Source: Mesorhizobium loti R88b (GTDB lineage: Bacteria; Pseudomonadota; Alphaproteobacteria; Rhizobiales; Rhizobiaceae). Taken from it: 64,000 bases of DNA. Numbering within the stretch: position 1 is the first letter of the stretch; the number at the start of each line of letters is the position of its first letter. The translations under genes were made by a program, and so were the position numbers. The stretch spans positions 496,001-560,000 of the forward strand of contig NZ_CP033367.1 of the NCBI RefSeq assembly GCF_013170845.1, read 5' to 3'. The notes beneath the pieces were generated by a model. The model searched no databases. It was not told the origin of the DNA and was given only the letters and a program-made list of their open reading frames with translations. Positions 28,219 through 36,494 of this stretch are shown here, one piece after another.

Positions 28219-29313
28219 TCAGCCCTTCTTCTTTTTCTTCGGCTTTTCGGCCTTTTTCACCGGCTTGGAGGCCTTGGCTTTTTCGGCTGCCTTGGAGGCA
28301 GCCGGCTTCTTGGCCGCCAGCTTGGCCAGCTGCCTGGTATAGTCCTTGTGCAGCGCGCCGGCACCCCAGCCCTTGCCCTTGTTCTGCTTCGACAGCGCAT
28401 CCATGATGGCGACCAGATTGTCGTCGCGGATCTTTTCCAGTTCGCGGATCGACAGGCCATGCGCCTGGTCATCCGACTGGGTGGCGATCAGGTCGACCAG
28501 CTCGTCGTTGAATTCCGGCACGTCCATCAGCTTGGTCCATGGCCATTTCAGGCACGGCCCGAACTGGGCCATGAAGTGGCGCATGCCGGCTTCGCCGCCA
28601 GCGACGCGATAGACCTGGAACATGCCCATCTGCGCCCAGCGCAGGCCGAAACCGTAGCGCATGATGTCGTCGAGTTCCTCGACGGTGCAGATGCCGTCCT
28701 TGATCAGCCACAGCGCCTCGCGCCATGCGGCTTCGAGCAAGCGGTCGCCGACGAAGGCCTCGATCTCCTTGCGGATGACGACAGGCTTCATGCCGATCGA
28801 CGCATAGATCTCCTTGGCGACCTCGATCGCCTCCGGGAAGGTCTGCTCGCCGCCGACGATCTCGACCAGCGGCAGGAGATAGACCGGATTGAACGGGTGG
28901 CCGACGACCAGCCGCTCGGGATGCTTCTTCATCGCCACCTGCATGTCGGTCGGCTTGATGCCTGATGTCGACGAGCCGACAATGGCGTTGGCCGGCGCAC
29001 GGGCATCGATCTCGGCCAGCACCTTGTGCTTGAGGTCGAGCCGTTCCGGCACGCTTTCCTGGATGAAATCGGCATCGGCCACCGCCTCGGCAATGGTCTT
29101 GGCGAAGGTCAGCTTGCCCTCTTTCGGCAAGCCGCCGGGCACCATCTGCTTGTAGGCCCGGCGCGCGCCCTTCATCACTTCCGAGACCTTGCGCGAGGCT
29201 TCGGGATCGGGATCGAAGATCGACACGTCGATGCCGTTCAAGAGCAGCCGCGCCACCCAGCCGGCGCCGATGACACCGCCACCAATGGCGGCCGCCTTGT
29301 TAATGATGCTCAT
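28219..29313 (-). CDS. lcdH: L-carnitine dehydrogenase (3-hydroxyacyl-CoA dehydrogenase family)
   Basis: 364 residues. NAD site AAIGGGVIGAGWVARL at 8-23 and the family motifs SSTSGIKPTDMQ and VVGHPFNPVYLLPLVEIVGG, which are those of carnitine 3-dehydrogenases. Oxidises L-carnitine to 3-dehydrocarnitine. The last 50 or so residues are a Lys/Ala/Pro-rich tail ending KKPKKKKKG, absent from compact family members; some rhizobial homologues carry a fused thioesterase there instead. Overlaps the HD gene by four bases. Confidence 0.9.
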   Translation of the reverse strand: MSIINKAAAIGGGVIGAGWVARLLLNGIDVSIFDPDPEASRKVSEVMKGARRAYKQMVPGGLPKEGKLTFAKTIAEAVADADFIQESVPERLDLKHKVLAEIDARAPANAIVGSSTSGIKPTDMQVAMKKHPERLVVGHPFNPVYLLPLVEIVGGEQTFPEAIEVAKEIYASIGMKPVVIRKEIEAFVGDRLLEAAWREALWLIKDGICTVEELDDIMRYGFGLRWAQMGMFQVYRVAGGEAGMRHFMAQFGPCLKWPWTKLMDVPEFNDELVDLIATQSDDQAHGLSIRELEKIRDDNLVAIMDALSKQNKGKGWGAGALHKDYTRQLAKLAAKKPAASKAAEKAKASKPVKKAEKPKKKKKG

Positions 29314-29939
29314 GCTGAGGCTCCGGTTCTTGTCTTGGCAGTTTCTGGATCGATGAGAGGCACGCGCTCGCCGGCGCGGATCACCGCGGGGTCGTAGGCC
29401 TTACGGGCAAAGACTTCGAGCACGAAGGGTCTGAAAAATTCGATCGGCAGCGTCTCGTAGTCAGGGTCGAAGCTCGACTGGTCCCAGCGTTCGCAAAACT
29501 GGTCGCAATCGTCGAAATAGGCATGACCGGCGAAGCGGTCGCGGGCATGCCGGTTGCCGCCGAGATGGTGGGCGTAATAGAGGCGCTGGAAATCGCCGTG
29601 CTTTTCCACCACCCAGGTGCATTGCTCGCGCACGAAGGGTTTCAGGATCGAAGCGGCGTATTCGTCGTGATTGTAAGGCGCATAGATGTCGCCAATGTCA
29701 TGCAGCACGGCACACGCGATCCAGTCCGTGTCGGCGCCGTCGCGCCAGGCACGCGTCGCCGCCTGCAGCGAATGGCCTAGCCGGGTGATCTTGTATCCCG
29801 ACAGGCCTTCATCGAGCTGCACCAGCGCGTCGAGCAATCGCTCGCCGGTCTTGGCGGCATAGTCGATCTCATGCTCGGTCAGGAACTCGTAATCGTCCTT
29901 GTCGCCATCCTTCATCGCGGTGAATTTGACGGTTGTCAT
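29310..29939 (-). CDS. HD-domain protein of the carnitine cluster, possible diiron enzyme
   Basis: 209 residues. Histidine/aspartate ligands follow the HD pattern: H56 (RLGHSLQAATRA), H80-D81 (CAVLHDIGDIY), H91 (PYNHDEYAA) and H114 (VVEKHGDFQRLYY), with several acidic residues near 143-160. The H56-H80 spacing and the HxxQ turn resemble PhnZ-type HD mixed-valence diiron oxygenases rather than nucleotide phosphohydrolases. Lies between the BKACE and carnitine dehydrogenase genes, overlapping the latter by ATGA. Its reaction is unknown. Confidence 0.82.
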   Translation of the reverse strand: MTTVKFTAMKDGDKDDYEFLTEHEIDYAAKTGERLLDALVQLDEGLSGYKITRLGHSLQAATRAWRDGADTDWIACAVLHDIGDIYAPYNHDEYAASILKPFVREQCTWVVEKHGDFQRLYYAHHLGGNRHARDRFAGHAYFDDCDQFCERWDQSSFDPDYETLPIEFFRPFVLEVFARKAYDPAVIRAGERVPLIDPETAKTRTGASA

Positions 29940-29959
29940 GTCGATCTCCAGCGATTGAA

Positions 29960-30877
29960 TTAAGCTGCTATTGGCGCCCGTTTGGTCAGGTTGAGCTTCT
30001 GGCGCACTTCCTCCGGTCCCAGGATCCTGGCCCCGAGATTGGTGACGATGCTGGCGGCGCGCTCGACGAGCTGTGCATTGGTGGCGAGCACGCCCTTGTC
30101 GAGCCACAGATTGTCTTCGAGACCGACGCGGACATTGCCGCCGGCCAAAACGGCAGCGGCCGCATAGGCCATCTGGTTGCGGCCGATGGCGAAGGCCGAC
30201 CAGTTCCAGGTCGACGGCACGTTGTTGACCATAGCCATGAAGGTGTTGAGGTCGTCAGGCGCTCCCCACGGCACGCCCATGCACAATTGCACAAGCGCGT
30301 CCGCGTTTAGGACCTTTTCCTCGACCAGCTGCTTGGCGAACCAGAGATGGCCGGTGTCGAAGGCCTCGATCTCGGGCTTGACGCCGAGCGCCGTCATCAT
30401 GCCGCCCATGGCGCGCAGCATGCCGGGCGTGTTGGTCATGACATAATCGGCCTCGGCGAAGTTCATGGTGCCGCAGTCGAGCGTGCAGATTTCCGGCAGG
30501 CACTGGCGCACATGTTCCATGCGGTTGGTGGCGCCGCCCATGTCGGTGCCCTTTTCGTTGAGCGGCAACGGCGCCTCGGGCGAACCGAACACCATGTCGC
30601 CGCCCATGCCGGCGGTGAGGTTCAGGATGACGTCGACGTTCGCGGCACGAATGCGTTCGGTCACCTCGCGGTAGAGATGCACATCGCGGCGCGGCTTGCC
30701 GGTCTCGGGGTCGCGCACATGGCAGTGGACGATTGCAGCGCCGGCCTTGGCCGCATCGATGGCCGAATCGGCGATCTGCTTGGGCGAGCGCGGTACATGC
30801 GGGCTGCGATCCTGCGAACCGCCGGATCCGGTCACGGCACAGGTAATGAAAACCTCACGGTTCATCGCAAGCGGCAT
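29960..30877 (-). CDS. BKACE (beta-keto acid cleavage enzyme), probable dehydrocarnitine cleavage
   Basis: 305 residues of the DUF849/BKACE family. Zinc ligands H51 and H53 in IVHCHVRDPETG, with the family segments VILNLTAGMGGD and GNVRVGLEDNLWLDKG. These enzymes split a beta-keto acid with acetyl-CoA. Next to a carnitine dehydrogenase the substrate is almost certainly 3-dehydrocarnitine, giving betainyl-CoA and acetoacetate. The ATG at MPLAMNREV was chosen because GGGAGGAG precedes it. First gene of the operon. Confidence 0.9.
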   Translation of the reverse strand: MPLAMNREVFITCAVTGSGGSQDRSPHVPRSPKQIADSAIDAAKAGAAIVHCHVRDPETGKPRRDVHLYREVTERIRAANVDVILNLTAGMGGDMVFGSPEAPLPLNEKGTDMGGATNRMEHVRQCLPEICTLDCGTMNFAEADYVMTNTPGMLRAMGGMMTALGVKPEIEAFDTGHLWFAKQLVEEKVLNADALVQLCMGVPWGAPDDLNTFMAMVNNVPSTWNWSAFAIGRNQMAYAAAAVLAGGNVRVGLEDNLWLDKGVLATNAQLVERAASIVTNLGARILGPEEVRQKLNLTKRAPIAA

Positions 30878-30905
30878 GGAATTCTCCTCCCAATCGAAAC
30901 AACCA

Positions 30906-30952
30906 TGCATGTCGCCCAAAAGTGGGAACCGGTTTTGGGACAACGACATGCA
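30906..30952. repeat. Palindromic repeat in the divergent carnitine promoter region
   Basis: Inverted repeat TGCATGTCG / CGACATGCA with inner CCCAAAAGT and CCGGTTTTGGG. It occupies over a third of the gap between the BKACE operon and its divergent regulator, so their promoters must lie around it. Confidence 0.65.
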
Positions 30953-31013
30953 CAGGAACCCGCACAACATTGCGCGGCTTGCGGGATCCTGCTTTACGTT
31001 TTACGAAGCTACT

Positions 31014-31994
31014 ATGATAAAAACCGAAAGAGCGACAATCTTTCGCGCCGAGCAGTCGCCGCTCAAGGTGACGCTGCTGGTGTTTTCCGGGGCGTCCATC
31101 ATGTGCGTGGCATGCACCGTTGATCCGCTGCGCGCCGCCAACCGTATCGCCGGCGAAACCTTGTTCGACTTCAAACTGGTTTCGGTGACCGGCGAGGCGC
31201 CGGTCACGACATGCGGCTTGCCCGTGGCGGTCAGCGGCCGGTTCGATGCGACGGAACCAACCGACGTGCTGATCGTGGTCGCGGGCTTCGGCACACAGAA
31301 CTATGCCACGTCAGCGCTGCTTGCCGGCCTGCGCCGCGCGGCGCGTTCGGCCCGCGCCTGCGGCGGCGTCGAGGCCGGCACATGGCTGGTGGCGCGCGCC
31401 GGCTTGCTGGAAGGGCGCAGCGCCACCACCCATTGGGAGGACATGGAGGATTTCTCGTCCGCCTTTCCCGGTGTCGACGTGCGCCCCGATCGATACATCA
31501 TCGATGGGCCGGTGTTCACCACGGGCGGGGCGTCGCCGACCCTGGATCTGATGTTGCACCTGATTCGCACCCGGCTCGGCATGGCCGTGGCGCTCGATGT
31601 GGCAAGCGCGTTCATCTACGATCAGGCGCGGGTGGCGACCGATGCGCAGCCGCTGGTCTCGCTTGGCCGGCTCGACGGCTACGACCCGCGTCTGGCGCAG
31701 GCCATTCGGCTGATGGAAGCGCATGTCGATCAGCCGCTGACCATCGAAGCCATCGCAAAGCGTGCCGGCGTGACGGCGCGAACACTGGAAAGCATCTTTC
31801 GCAAGTCGATCGGCGAGACGCCGGGCGCCTATTATCTGAGGCTGCGGCTGGGGGCCGCGCGCCGGCTGGTCGTCGACACGCGGATAGCGATGGCCGATAT
31901 TGCCGGGCGGACGGGATTCTCTTCCGCCGCGGCATTTTCCAGAGCGTTTTCAAGAGCTTTTGGCGAAGCCCCAGTCAGGCTGCGCCGAGGATAA
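31014..31994 (+). CDS. GlxA-family AraC-type regulator, CdhR-like
   Basis: 326 residues. N-terminal DJ-1/PfpI-like domain (about 15-185; VFSGASIMCVACTVDPLRAAN, GVEAGTWLVARAGLL) and C-terminal AraC double helix-turn-helix (LTIEAIAKRAGVTARTLESI; MADIAGRTGFSSAAAFSRAF). This layout matches CdhR, the activator of carnitine catabolism in Pseudomonas, and the gene is divergent from the carnitine operon. The ATG at MIKTERATIF is preferred; the upstream in-frame extension crosses the palindrome and BKACE. Confidence 0.88.
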   Translation: MIKTERATIFRAEQSPLKVTLLVFSGASIMCVACTVDPLRAANRIAGETLFDFKLVSVTGEAPVTTCGLPVAVSGRFDATEPTDVLIVVAGFGTQNYATSALLAGLRRAARSARACGGVEAGTWLVARAGLLEGRSATTHWEDMEDFSSAFPGVDVRPDRYIIDGPVFTTGGASPTLDLMLHLIRTRLGMAVALDVASAFIYDQARVATDAQPLVSLGRLDGYDPRLAQAIRLMEAHVDQPLTIEAIAKRAGVTARTLESIFRKSIGETPGAYYLRLRLGAARRLVVDTRIAMADIAGRTGFSSAAAFSRAFSRAFGEAPVRLRRG

Positions 31995-32008
31995 TCATAT
32001 CCGGGGGA

Positions 32009-32212
32009 TTACGCGGCGTTCTGTCGATCGCTGCCGGCGTCGATCTGCGAGCGCATTTGCCTCACCAGCCGGACTTCGAATCGGCTGCTGACAGCGCGAT
32101 CCCATTCGTTCTTCACATTGTCGGTCGGCCGCGGCAGCGCCATCAGCCGGTCGATGATCGATCCGGTCTCGCCGGATGAGAGTAGGGCGTCGATTTCGCG
32201 TTCGTGCTGCAT
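32009..32212 (-). CDS. Small protein of unknown function
   Basis: 67 residues (MQHEREIDALLSSGETGSII), charged and mostly helical in appearance, no signal or membrane segment. Not recognised. The strong ribosome site AAGGAAGGAGG before the ATG supports translation. Convergent with the regulator gene. Confidence 0.6.
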   Translation of the reverse strand: MQHEREIDALLSSGETGSIIDRLMALPRPTDNVKNEWDRAVSSRFEVRLVRQMRSQIDAGSDRQNAA

Positions 32213-32386
32213 ATCGGTTCGCCTCCTTCCTTTTCACCCGCCACAGGCCCCTTTTATACGAGATACGTGACGGCAGTTTGAAGGCAAGAGCGAGGTCATT
32301 GAGGGGCGGCAAAGGGCAAAACCATGTCGCCAAATGAGAGCTTTGGCGCAAAGCTGTGCTGCGCGCCAAAACCGAATCAGAGGACG

Positions 32387-32866
32387 TCAGTCCAGCCGGT
32401 TCTCGAACAGCACAGTCGTAAAGCCGCTGTCCCATTCATCGTCGGGATAGCGGTCCTTTTCGACATAGCCGACCGCCTTGTAGACACCCTGGGCGCGCTC
32501 GTTGAACGTGTCGGTCTCGAGCCGCACCTGTGGAAAGCCGGTGGCACTAATCGCCTGTTCGGCATGCGTCAGCAGCCTGCGGCCGACGCCCCGGCCCTGA
32601 TTGCCGGCCCTCACATGCACAGCCTCGATGAAGTCGCCGCGCCAGTGGATCAGCCCGGCTACCTCGCCGTCGATCTCGGCAATGGTGAATTCCGGCCAGC
32701 TTTCCTCGACATAGCGTCCGCCAATATCGGTCTCGATATAGCGCTGCGCCGACGCCTCGGTGATGTGTGGCAGCCAGGTGCCTTCGAAGGTTTCCTGAAG
32801 CACCTGCTTCAGAGCCGCGACATCGCCCTGCCGCGCCTTGCGCACCGTGATCTGCCCGTTTGCCAT
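32387..32866 (-). CDS. GNAT-family N-acetyltransferase
   Basis: 159 residues. The acetyl-CoA site is VRAGNQGRGVGRRLLTHAEQ (motif A, R/Q-x-x-G-x-G), with N-terminal ITVRKARQGDVAALKQVL and the C-terminal NERAQGVYKAVGY helix. Acceptor unknown. The ATG at MANGQITVRK follows GGAGAAAG; an upstream in-frame start has none. Single gene. Confidence 0.88.
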   Translation of the reverse strand: MANGQITVRKARQGDVAALKQVLQETFEGTWLPHITEASAQRYIETDIGGRYVEESWPEFTIAEIDGEVAGLIHWRGDFIEAVHVRAGNQGRGVGRRLLTHAEQAISATGFPQVRLETDTFNERAQGVYKAVGYVEKDRYPDDEWDSGFTTVLFENRLD

Positions 32867-32959
32867 CGTCTTTCTCCATCGCTTGGGAGAGCGGACTAGC
32901 AAAAGGCGATCACGGCGGCTTTCAGCCACACCAGGCAGGTATCGGGCCAGCCTCAGGCT

Positions 32960-34285
32960 TCAGACGTAGCGGTTGACTATGTTTTCCAGCAGTTCCTGGC
33001 GGCCGGAGCGCGGCTGCGGCTCGATCTTCTTCTTCACGACGCGCTCGGCGATGTCCTCTAGCGTGCGCTTGCCCGACAGCATCGCCTTGGCCTCGGTGCT
33101 GTTCCAGCCGGCATAGCGCTCGGCCAGCGGACCCGACAGCGCCTTGTCCTCGACCATGCGAGCAGCTGCCTTCAGGCCGCGTGCGCAAGAGTCCATGCCG
33201 CCGATGTGGCCGATCAGCAGATCCTGCGGGTCAAGCGACTGGCGGCGCAGCTTCGCGTCGAAATTGGTGCCGCCGGTCTTGAAGCCGCCGGCCTGCAGGA
33301 CCTGATAGTAGGCCAATGCCATTTCCGGCACATTGTTGGGGAACTGGTCGGTGTCCCAGCCCGACTGGTAGTCGTTGCGGTTCATGTCGATCGAGCCGAA
33401 GACGCCGAGCGCATTGGCCAGCGCCAGTTCGTGCTCGAAGGAATGGCCGGCGAGAATAGCATGGCCCTGCTCGATGTTGAGCTTGACTTCCTTCTCCAGC
33501 CCGAAGCGCTTGAGGAAGCCGTACACGGTGGCGACGTCATAATCGTACTGGTGCTTTGTCGGCTCCTGCGGCTTCGGCTCGATCAGGATGGTGCCCTTGA
33601 AGCCGATCTTGTGCTTGTAGTCGACGACGAGGCTGAGGAAGCGGCCGGCCTGTTCCTGCTCGCGGGCAAGATCGGTGTTGAGCAGCGTCTCATAGCCCTC
33701 GCGCCCGCCCCACAGCACGTAGTTCTCGCCCTTCAGCCGCTTGGTGACGTCGATGCAGCTTTTCACCGTCGCCGCCGCATAGGCAAACACATCCGGATCA
33801 GGATTGGTGGCGGCGCCCGACATGAAGCGGCGATTGGAGAACAGGTTCGCCGTGCCCCACAGAAGCTTGACGCCGGTCTGCTTCATCTTGGTGGCAAAAT
33901 AGTCCGCGATCTCGTCAAGGCGGGCAGCGCTTTCGGAAAAATCCTTGCCCTCGGGCCGCACATCGGCGTCATGGAAGCAGAAATAGGGCGCGCCGAGCAG
34001 CGAGAACATCTCGAAGGCGACATCGGCCTTGAGTTTGGCCAGTTCCATCGTGTCGACGCCGCCGGCCTTGGGGAACCAGGGACGGTCGAAAGTCTGTCCG
34101 CCGAACGGATCGCCGCCCGGCCAGGCGAAGGAATGCCAATAGGCGACGGCAAAGCGCAGATGGTCTTCCAGCCGCTTGCCGGCGACCACCTCGTCGGGAT
34201 TGTAGAACCGGTAGGCCAGCGGATTGGTCGAATCCGGCCCCTCATATTTGATCTTCTGGATGTCGCCGAAAAATCCGCTGCTCAT
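32960..34285 (-). CDS. xylA: Xylose isomerase
   Basis: 441 residues, normal for the larger group II enzymes. Isomerises D-xylose to D-xylulose. Catalytic histidine and aspartate in [14 protein letters not shown], metal and substrate residues in [20 protein letters not shown] and in [17 protein letters not shown], and the [17 protein letters not shown] metal loop. Works with the xylulokinase downstream, although a divergent NTF2-like gene lies between them. Confidence 0.97.
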   Translation of the reverse strand: MSSGFFGDIQKIKYEGPDSTNPLAYRFYNPDEVVAGKRLEDHLRFAVAYWHSFAWPGGDPFGGQTFDRPWFPKAGGVDTMELAKLKADVAFEMFSLLGAPYFCFHDADVRPEGKDFSESAARLDEIADYFATKMKQTGVKLLWGTANLFSNRRFMSGAATNPDPDVFAYAAATVKSCIDVTKRLKGENYVLWGGREGYETLLNTDLAREQEQAGRFLSLVVDYKHKIGFKGTILIEPKPQEPTKHQYDYDVATVYGFLKRFGLEKEVKLNIEQGHAILAGHSFEHELALANALGVFGSIDMNRNDYQSGWDTDQFPNNVPEMALAYYQVLQAGGFKTGGTNFDAKLRRQSLDPQDLLIGHIGGMDSCARGLKAAARMVEDKALSGPLAERYAGWNSTEAKAMLSGKRTLEDIAERVVKKKIEPQPRSGRQELLENIVNRYV

Positions 34286-34398
34286 GATTTCTGTCCTCTC
34301 TCGAATAGTTCGCCCTGATTACCTCAGGCGTAATTGGTTTCGCTCTTGGGCTGATCGAAAAAGCTGATGTCAAAGCCATCAAACAAAGGAGACAGACC

Positions 34399-34761
34399 AT
34401 GACCGACCTCAACAAAATTGCCGAGGGTTACATCACCGCCTGGAACGAAAGCGATGCCGGCCGCCGTGCTGATTTGCTCAAGGCCACCTTCACCGAAGAC
34501 GTCAGCTATCGTGATCCGCTCATGCAGGGCGACGGCCATGACGGCGTCGCGGCGCTCATCGATGCCGTGCAAAATCGCTTTGCCGGCTTCCGGTTCTCGC
34601 TGAAAGGCACGCCGGACGGCTTTGCCGACAAAATCCGCTTCTCCTGGAATCTCGGCCCGGAGGGCATACCTTCGGTCATTGAAGGCACCGATATCGGCAT
34701 CATCGAGAACGGCCGGCTGAAGAGCGTCACCGGGTTTCTGGACAAGATTCCGGCTGTTTGA
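34399..34761 (+). CDS. NTF2-like (SnoaL-type) protein
   Basis: 120 residues. Begins MTDLNKIAEGYITAWNESDAGRRADLL and continues FTEDVSYRDPLMQGDGHDGVAALIDAV, the usual nuclear-transport-factor-2-like fold with a small enclosed cavity. It lacks a clear catalytic pair, so its function is open. Opposite in direction to xylA and xylB, between them; GGAG lies upstream. Confidence 0.8.
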   Translation: MTDLNKIAEGYITAWNESDAGRRADLLKATFTEDVSYRDPLMQGDGHDGVAALIDAVQNRFAGFRFSLKGTPDGFADKIRFSWNLGPEGIPSVIEGTDIGIIENGRLKSVTGFLDKIPAV

Positions 34762-34782
34762 GTTGTTCGGCGCAAGGCAGGT

Positions 34783-34952
34783 GCGAGGCACCCCCCTCTG
34801 GCCTGCCGGCCATCTCCCCCGCAAGGAGGGAGATCGGCTAGCACTCCCGTTGTCGCCAATCACCCACCTCGCAAGACTGGCACCACCGTCAAAGCTGCTA
34901 ATCTCCCCCCTTGCGGGGGAGATGCCCGGCAGGGCAGAGGGGGGTGCCTCGC
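34783..34952. repeat. Large inverted repeat, sister of 15231-15404
   Basis: Arms 34783-34843 and 34899-34952, each with GCGAGGCACCCCCCTCTG, CCTGCCGG and CATCTCCCCCGCAAG or complements. Ends seven bases before the xylB stop codon. Confidence 0.7.
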
Positions 34953-34958
34953 GCTCAC

Positions 34959-36413
34959 TCACGCGGTTACAGCCTTGATCGCCGGGTAGAGCGCCCGGTA
35001 GCGCCGATAAGCATCCGCATAGGCATCGCTCAAACCAGCATCCGGTTCAATCGTGGCATCCGTCCTGGGTGCCGTGCACACGGCCAGCGGATCAGCCCCC
35101 GTCGCCGCGATCAGTCCAAGCCTCGCCGCCCCAAAGGCGGCGCCAAAATCGCCGTCGGCGGGGATGTCCACCGGCACTTGCAGCGCGGTGGCGATCGATT
35201 TCAGCCAGTAGCGCGAACGGGAGCCGCCGCCGATCGCCGTCACCCGCGTCAAGGTGGTGCCGGCCGTCTTCAGGGCTTCGAGGCTGTCGCGGAAGGCGAA
35301 GGCGACGCCTTCGAGGACGGCCTGCGTCAGCACCGCGCGGCTTGATTCATGCGCCAGCCCGGTGAACGACCCGCGGATGGCGGAATCATTGTGCGGCGTG
35401 CGCTCGCCAGAGAGATAGGGCAGGAAGGACACGCCGCTCGGCGCCTTCAGCGTGTCGCCGAGTTCCGATGTCAGCTCGCCGGCCCCCTTACCCGTGATCT
35501 CCGACAGCCAGTTGAGCGAATCGGTCGCCGACAGGATGACGCCCATCTGGTGCCAGGTGTTGGGCAGCGCATGGCAGAAGGTGTGGACCGCACTGGCCGG
35601 ATTGGGCAGATAGGACGCGTTGGCGGCAAACAGCACGCCCGATGTGCCCAGCGAAACAAAGGCATGGCCGGCGCCGACCGTGCCCATGCCGCAGGCCGAA
35701 GCCGCATTGTCGCCGGCGCCACCGGCAACCGGTATGCCGGCCTCGACGCCCCATTTCGACGCCAGTTCGGCACGCAACGCGCCGGCCTTCTGCGTGCCCT
35801 CGACCAGCGACGGCATCTGCTTTTCATCAAGTGATGTCGCCGCCAGCAATTCGGCGGACCAGCGGCGCTTGCCGACATCGAGCCAGGACGTGCCGGCCGA
35901 ATCGGACATTTCCGAAATGCGCTCGCCGGTCAGCCAGAGCCGCAGGAAATCCTTCGGCAGCAGCACCTTCGCAACCTTGGCGAAAACCGCCGGCTCGTTG
36001 TTCTTCACCCAGGCGAGTTTTGGCGCGGTGAAGCCAGGGAAGACGATGTTGCCGGTCAGCGCGCGGAAGCGCGGGTCGGCGTCGAGTGCCGCCGCTTCGG
36101 CGTGGCTGCGCGTATCGTTCCACAGGATGCAGGGGCGCAGCACATGATCGGCCGCATCGAGCAAGGTGGCGCCATGCATCTGGCCCGACAGGCCGATGCC
36201 TTTCACCGCCGCGAACTGCCTGGGGTGGGAAGCCTTCAGTTCGGCGATCGCGTCTTCGCAGGCGCGTATCCAGTGCGACGGATCCTGTTCGGACCAGCCG
36301 GGATGCGGCCGCGAAACGTCAAGCGTGCCATGGCCGGAGCCGATGACGGTCTGTCCGGCATCGATCAGCAGCGCCTTGACGCCCGACGTGCCCAGGTCGA
36401 GGCCGAGATACAT
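34959..36413 (-). CDS. xylB: Xylulokinase
   Basis: 484 residues. FGGY-family kinase that phosphorylates D-xylulose. N-terminal LGLDLGTSGVKALLID phosphate motif, substrate segments GLSGQMHGATLLD and WNDTRSHAEA, and C-terminal ATP site AIGGGSRSRYWLKSIATAL. Same strand as xylA but not contiguous with it. No XylR-type regulator or xylose transporter is visible in the window. Confidence 0.95.
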   Translation of the reverse strand: MYLGLDLGTSGVKALLIDAGQTVIGSGHGTLDVSRPHPGWSEQDPSHWIRACEDAIAELKASHPRQFAAVKGIGLSGQMHGATLLDAADHVLRPCILWNDTRSHAEAAALDADPRFRALTGNIVFPGFTAPKLAWVKNNEPAVFAKVAKVLLPKDFLRLWLTGERISEMSDSAGTSWLDVGKRRWSAELLAATSLDEKQMPSLVEGTQKAGALRAELASKWGVEAGIPVAGGAGDNAASACGMGTVGAGHAFVSLGTSGVLFAANASYLPNPASAVHTFCHALPNTWHQMGVILSATDSLNWLSEITGKGAGELTSELGDTLKAPSGVSFLPYLSGERTPHNDSAIRGSFTGLAHESSRAVLTQAVLEGVAFAFRDSLEALKTAGTTLTRVTAIGGGSRSRYWLKSIATALQVPVDIPADGDFGAAFGAARLGLIAATGADPLAVCTAPRTDATIEPDAGLSDAYADAYRRYRALYPAIKAVTA

Positions 36414-36449
36414 GTTTTCCTCCCACGTCCTTATTTTTTTCGGATCCCG

Positions 36450-36469
36450 AAAAAATCTGGCCGAGCCAG
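36450..36469 (-). terminator. Terminator after the TPR gene
   Basis: On the minus strand CTGG-CTCGG-CCAG is followed by ATTTTTT, then by a second AT-rich palindrome around CGGGATCCG. Short stem, but the T tract is good. Confidence 0.55.
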
Positions 36470-36494
36470 TTTTTAAGGCAAGATCCGCTCCGGG

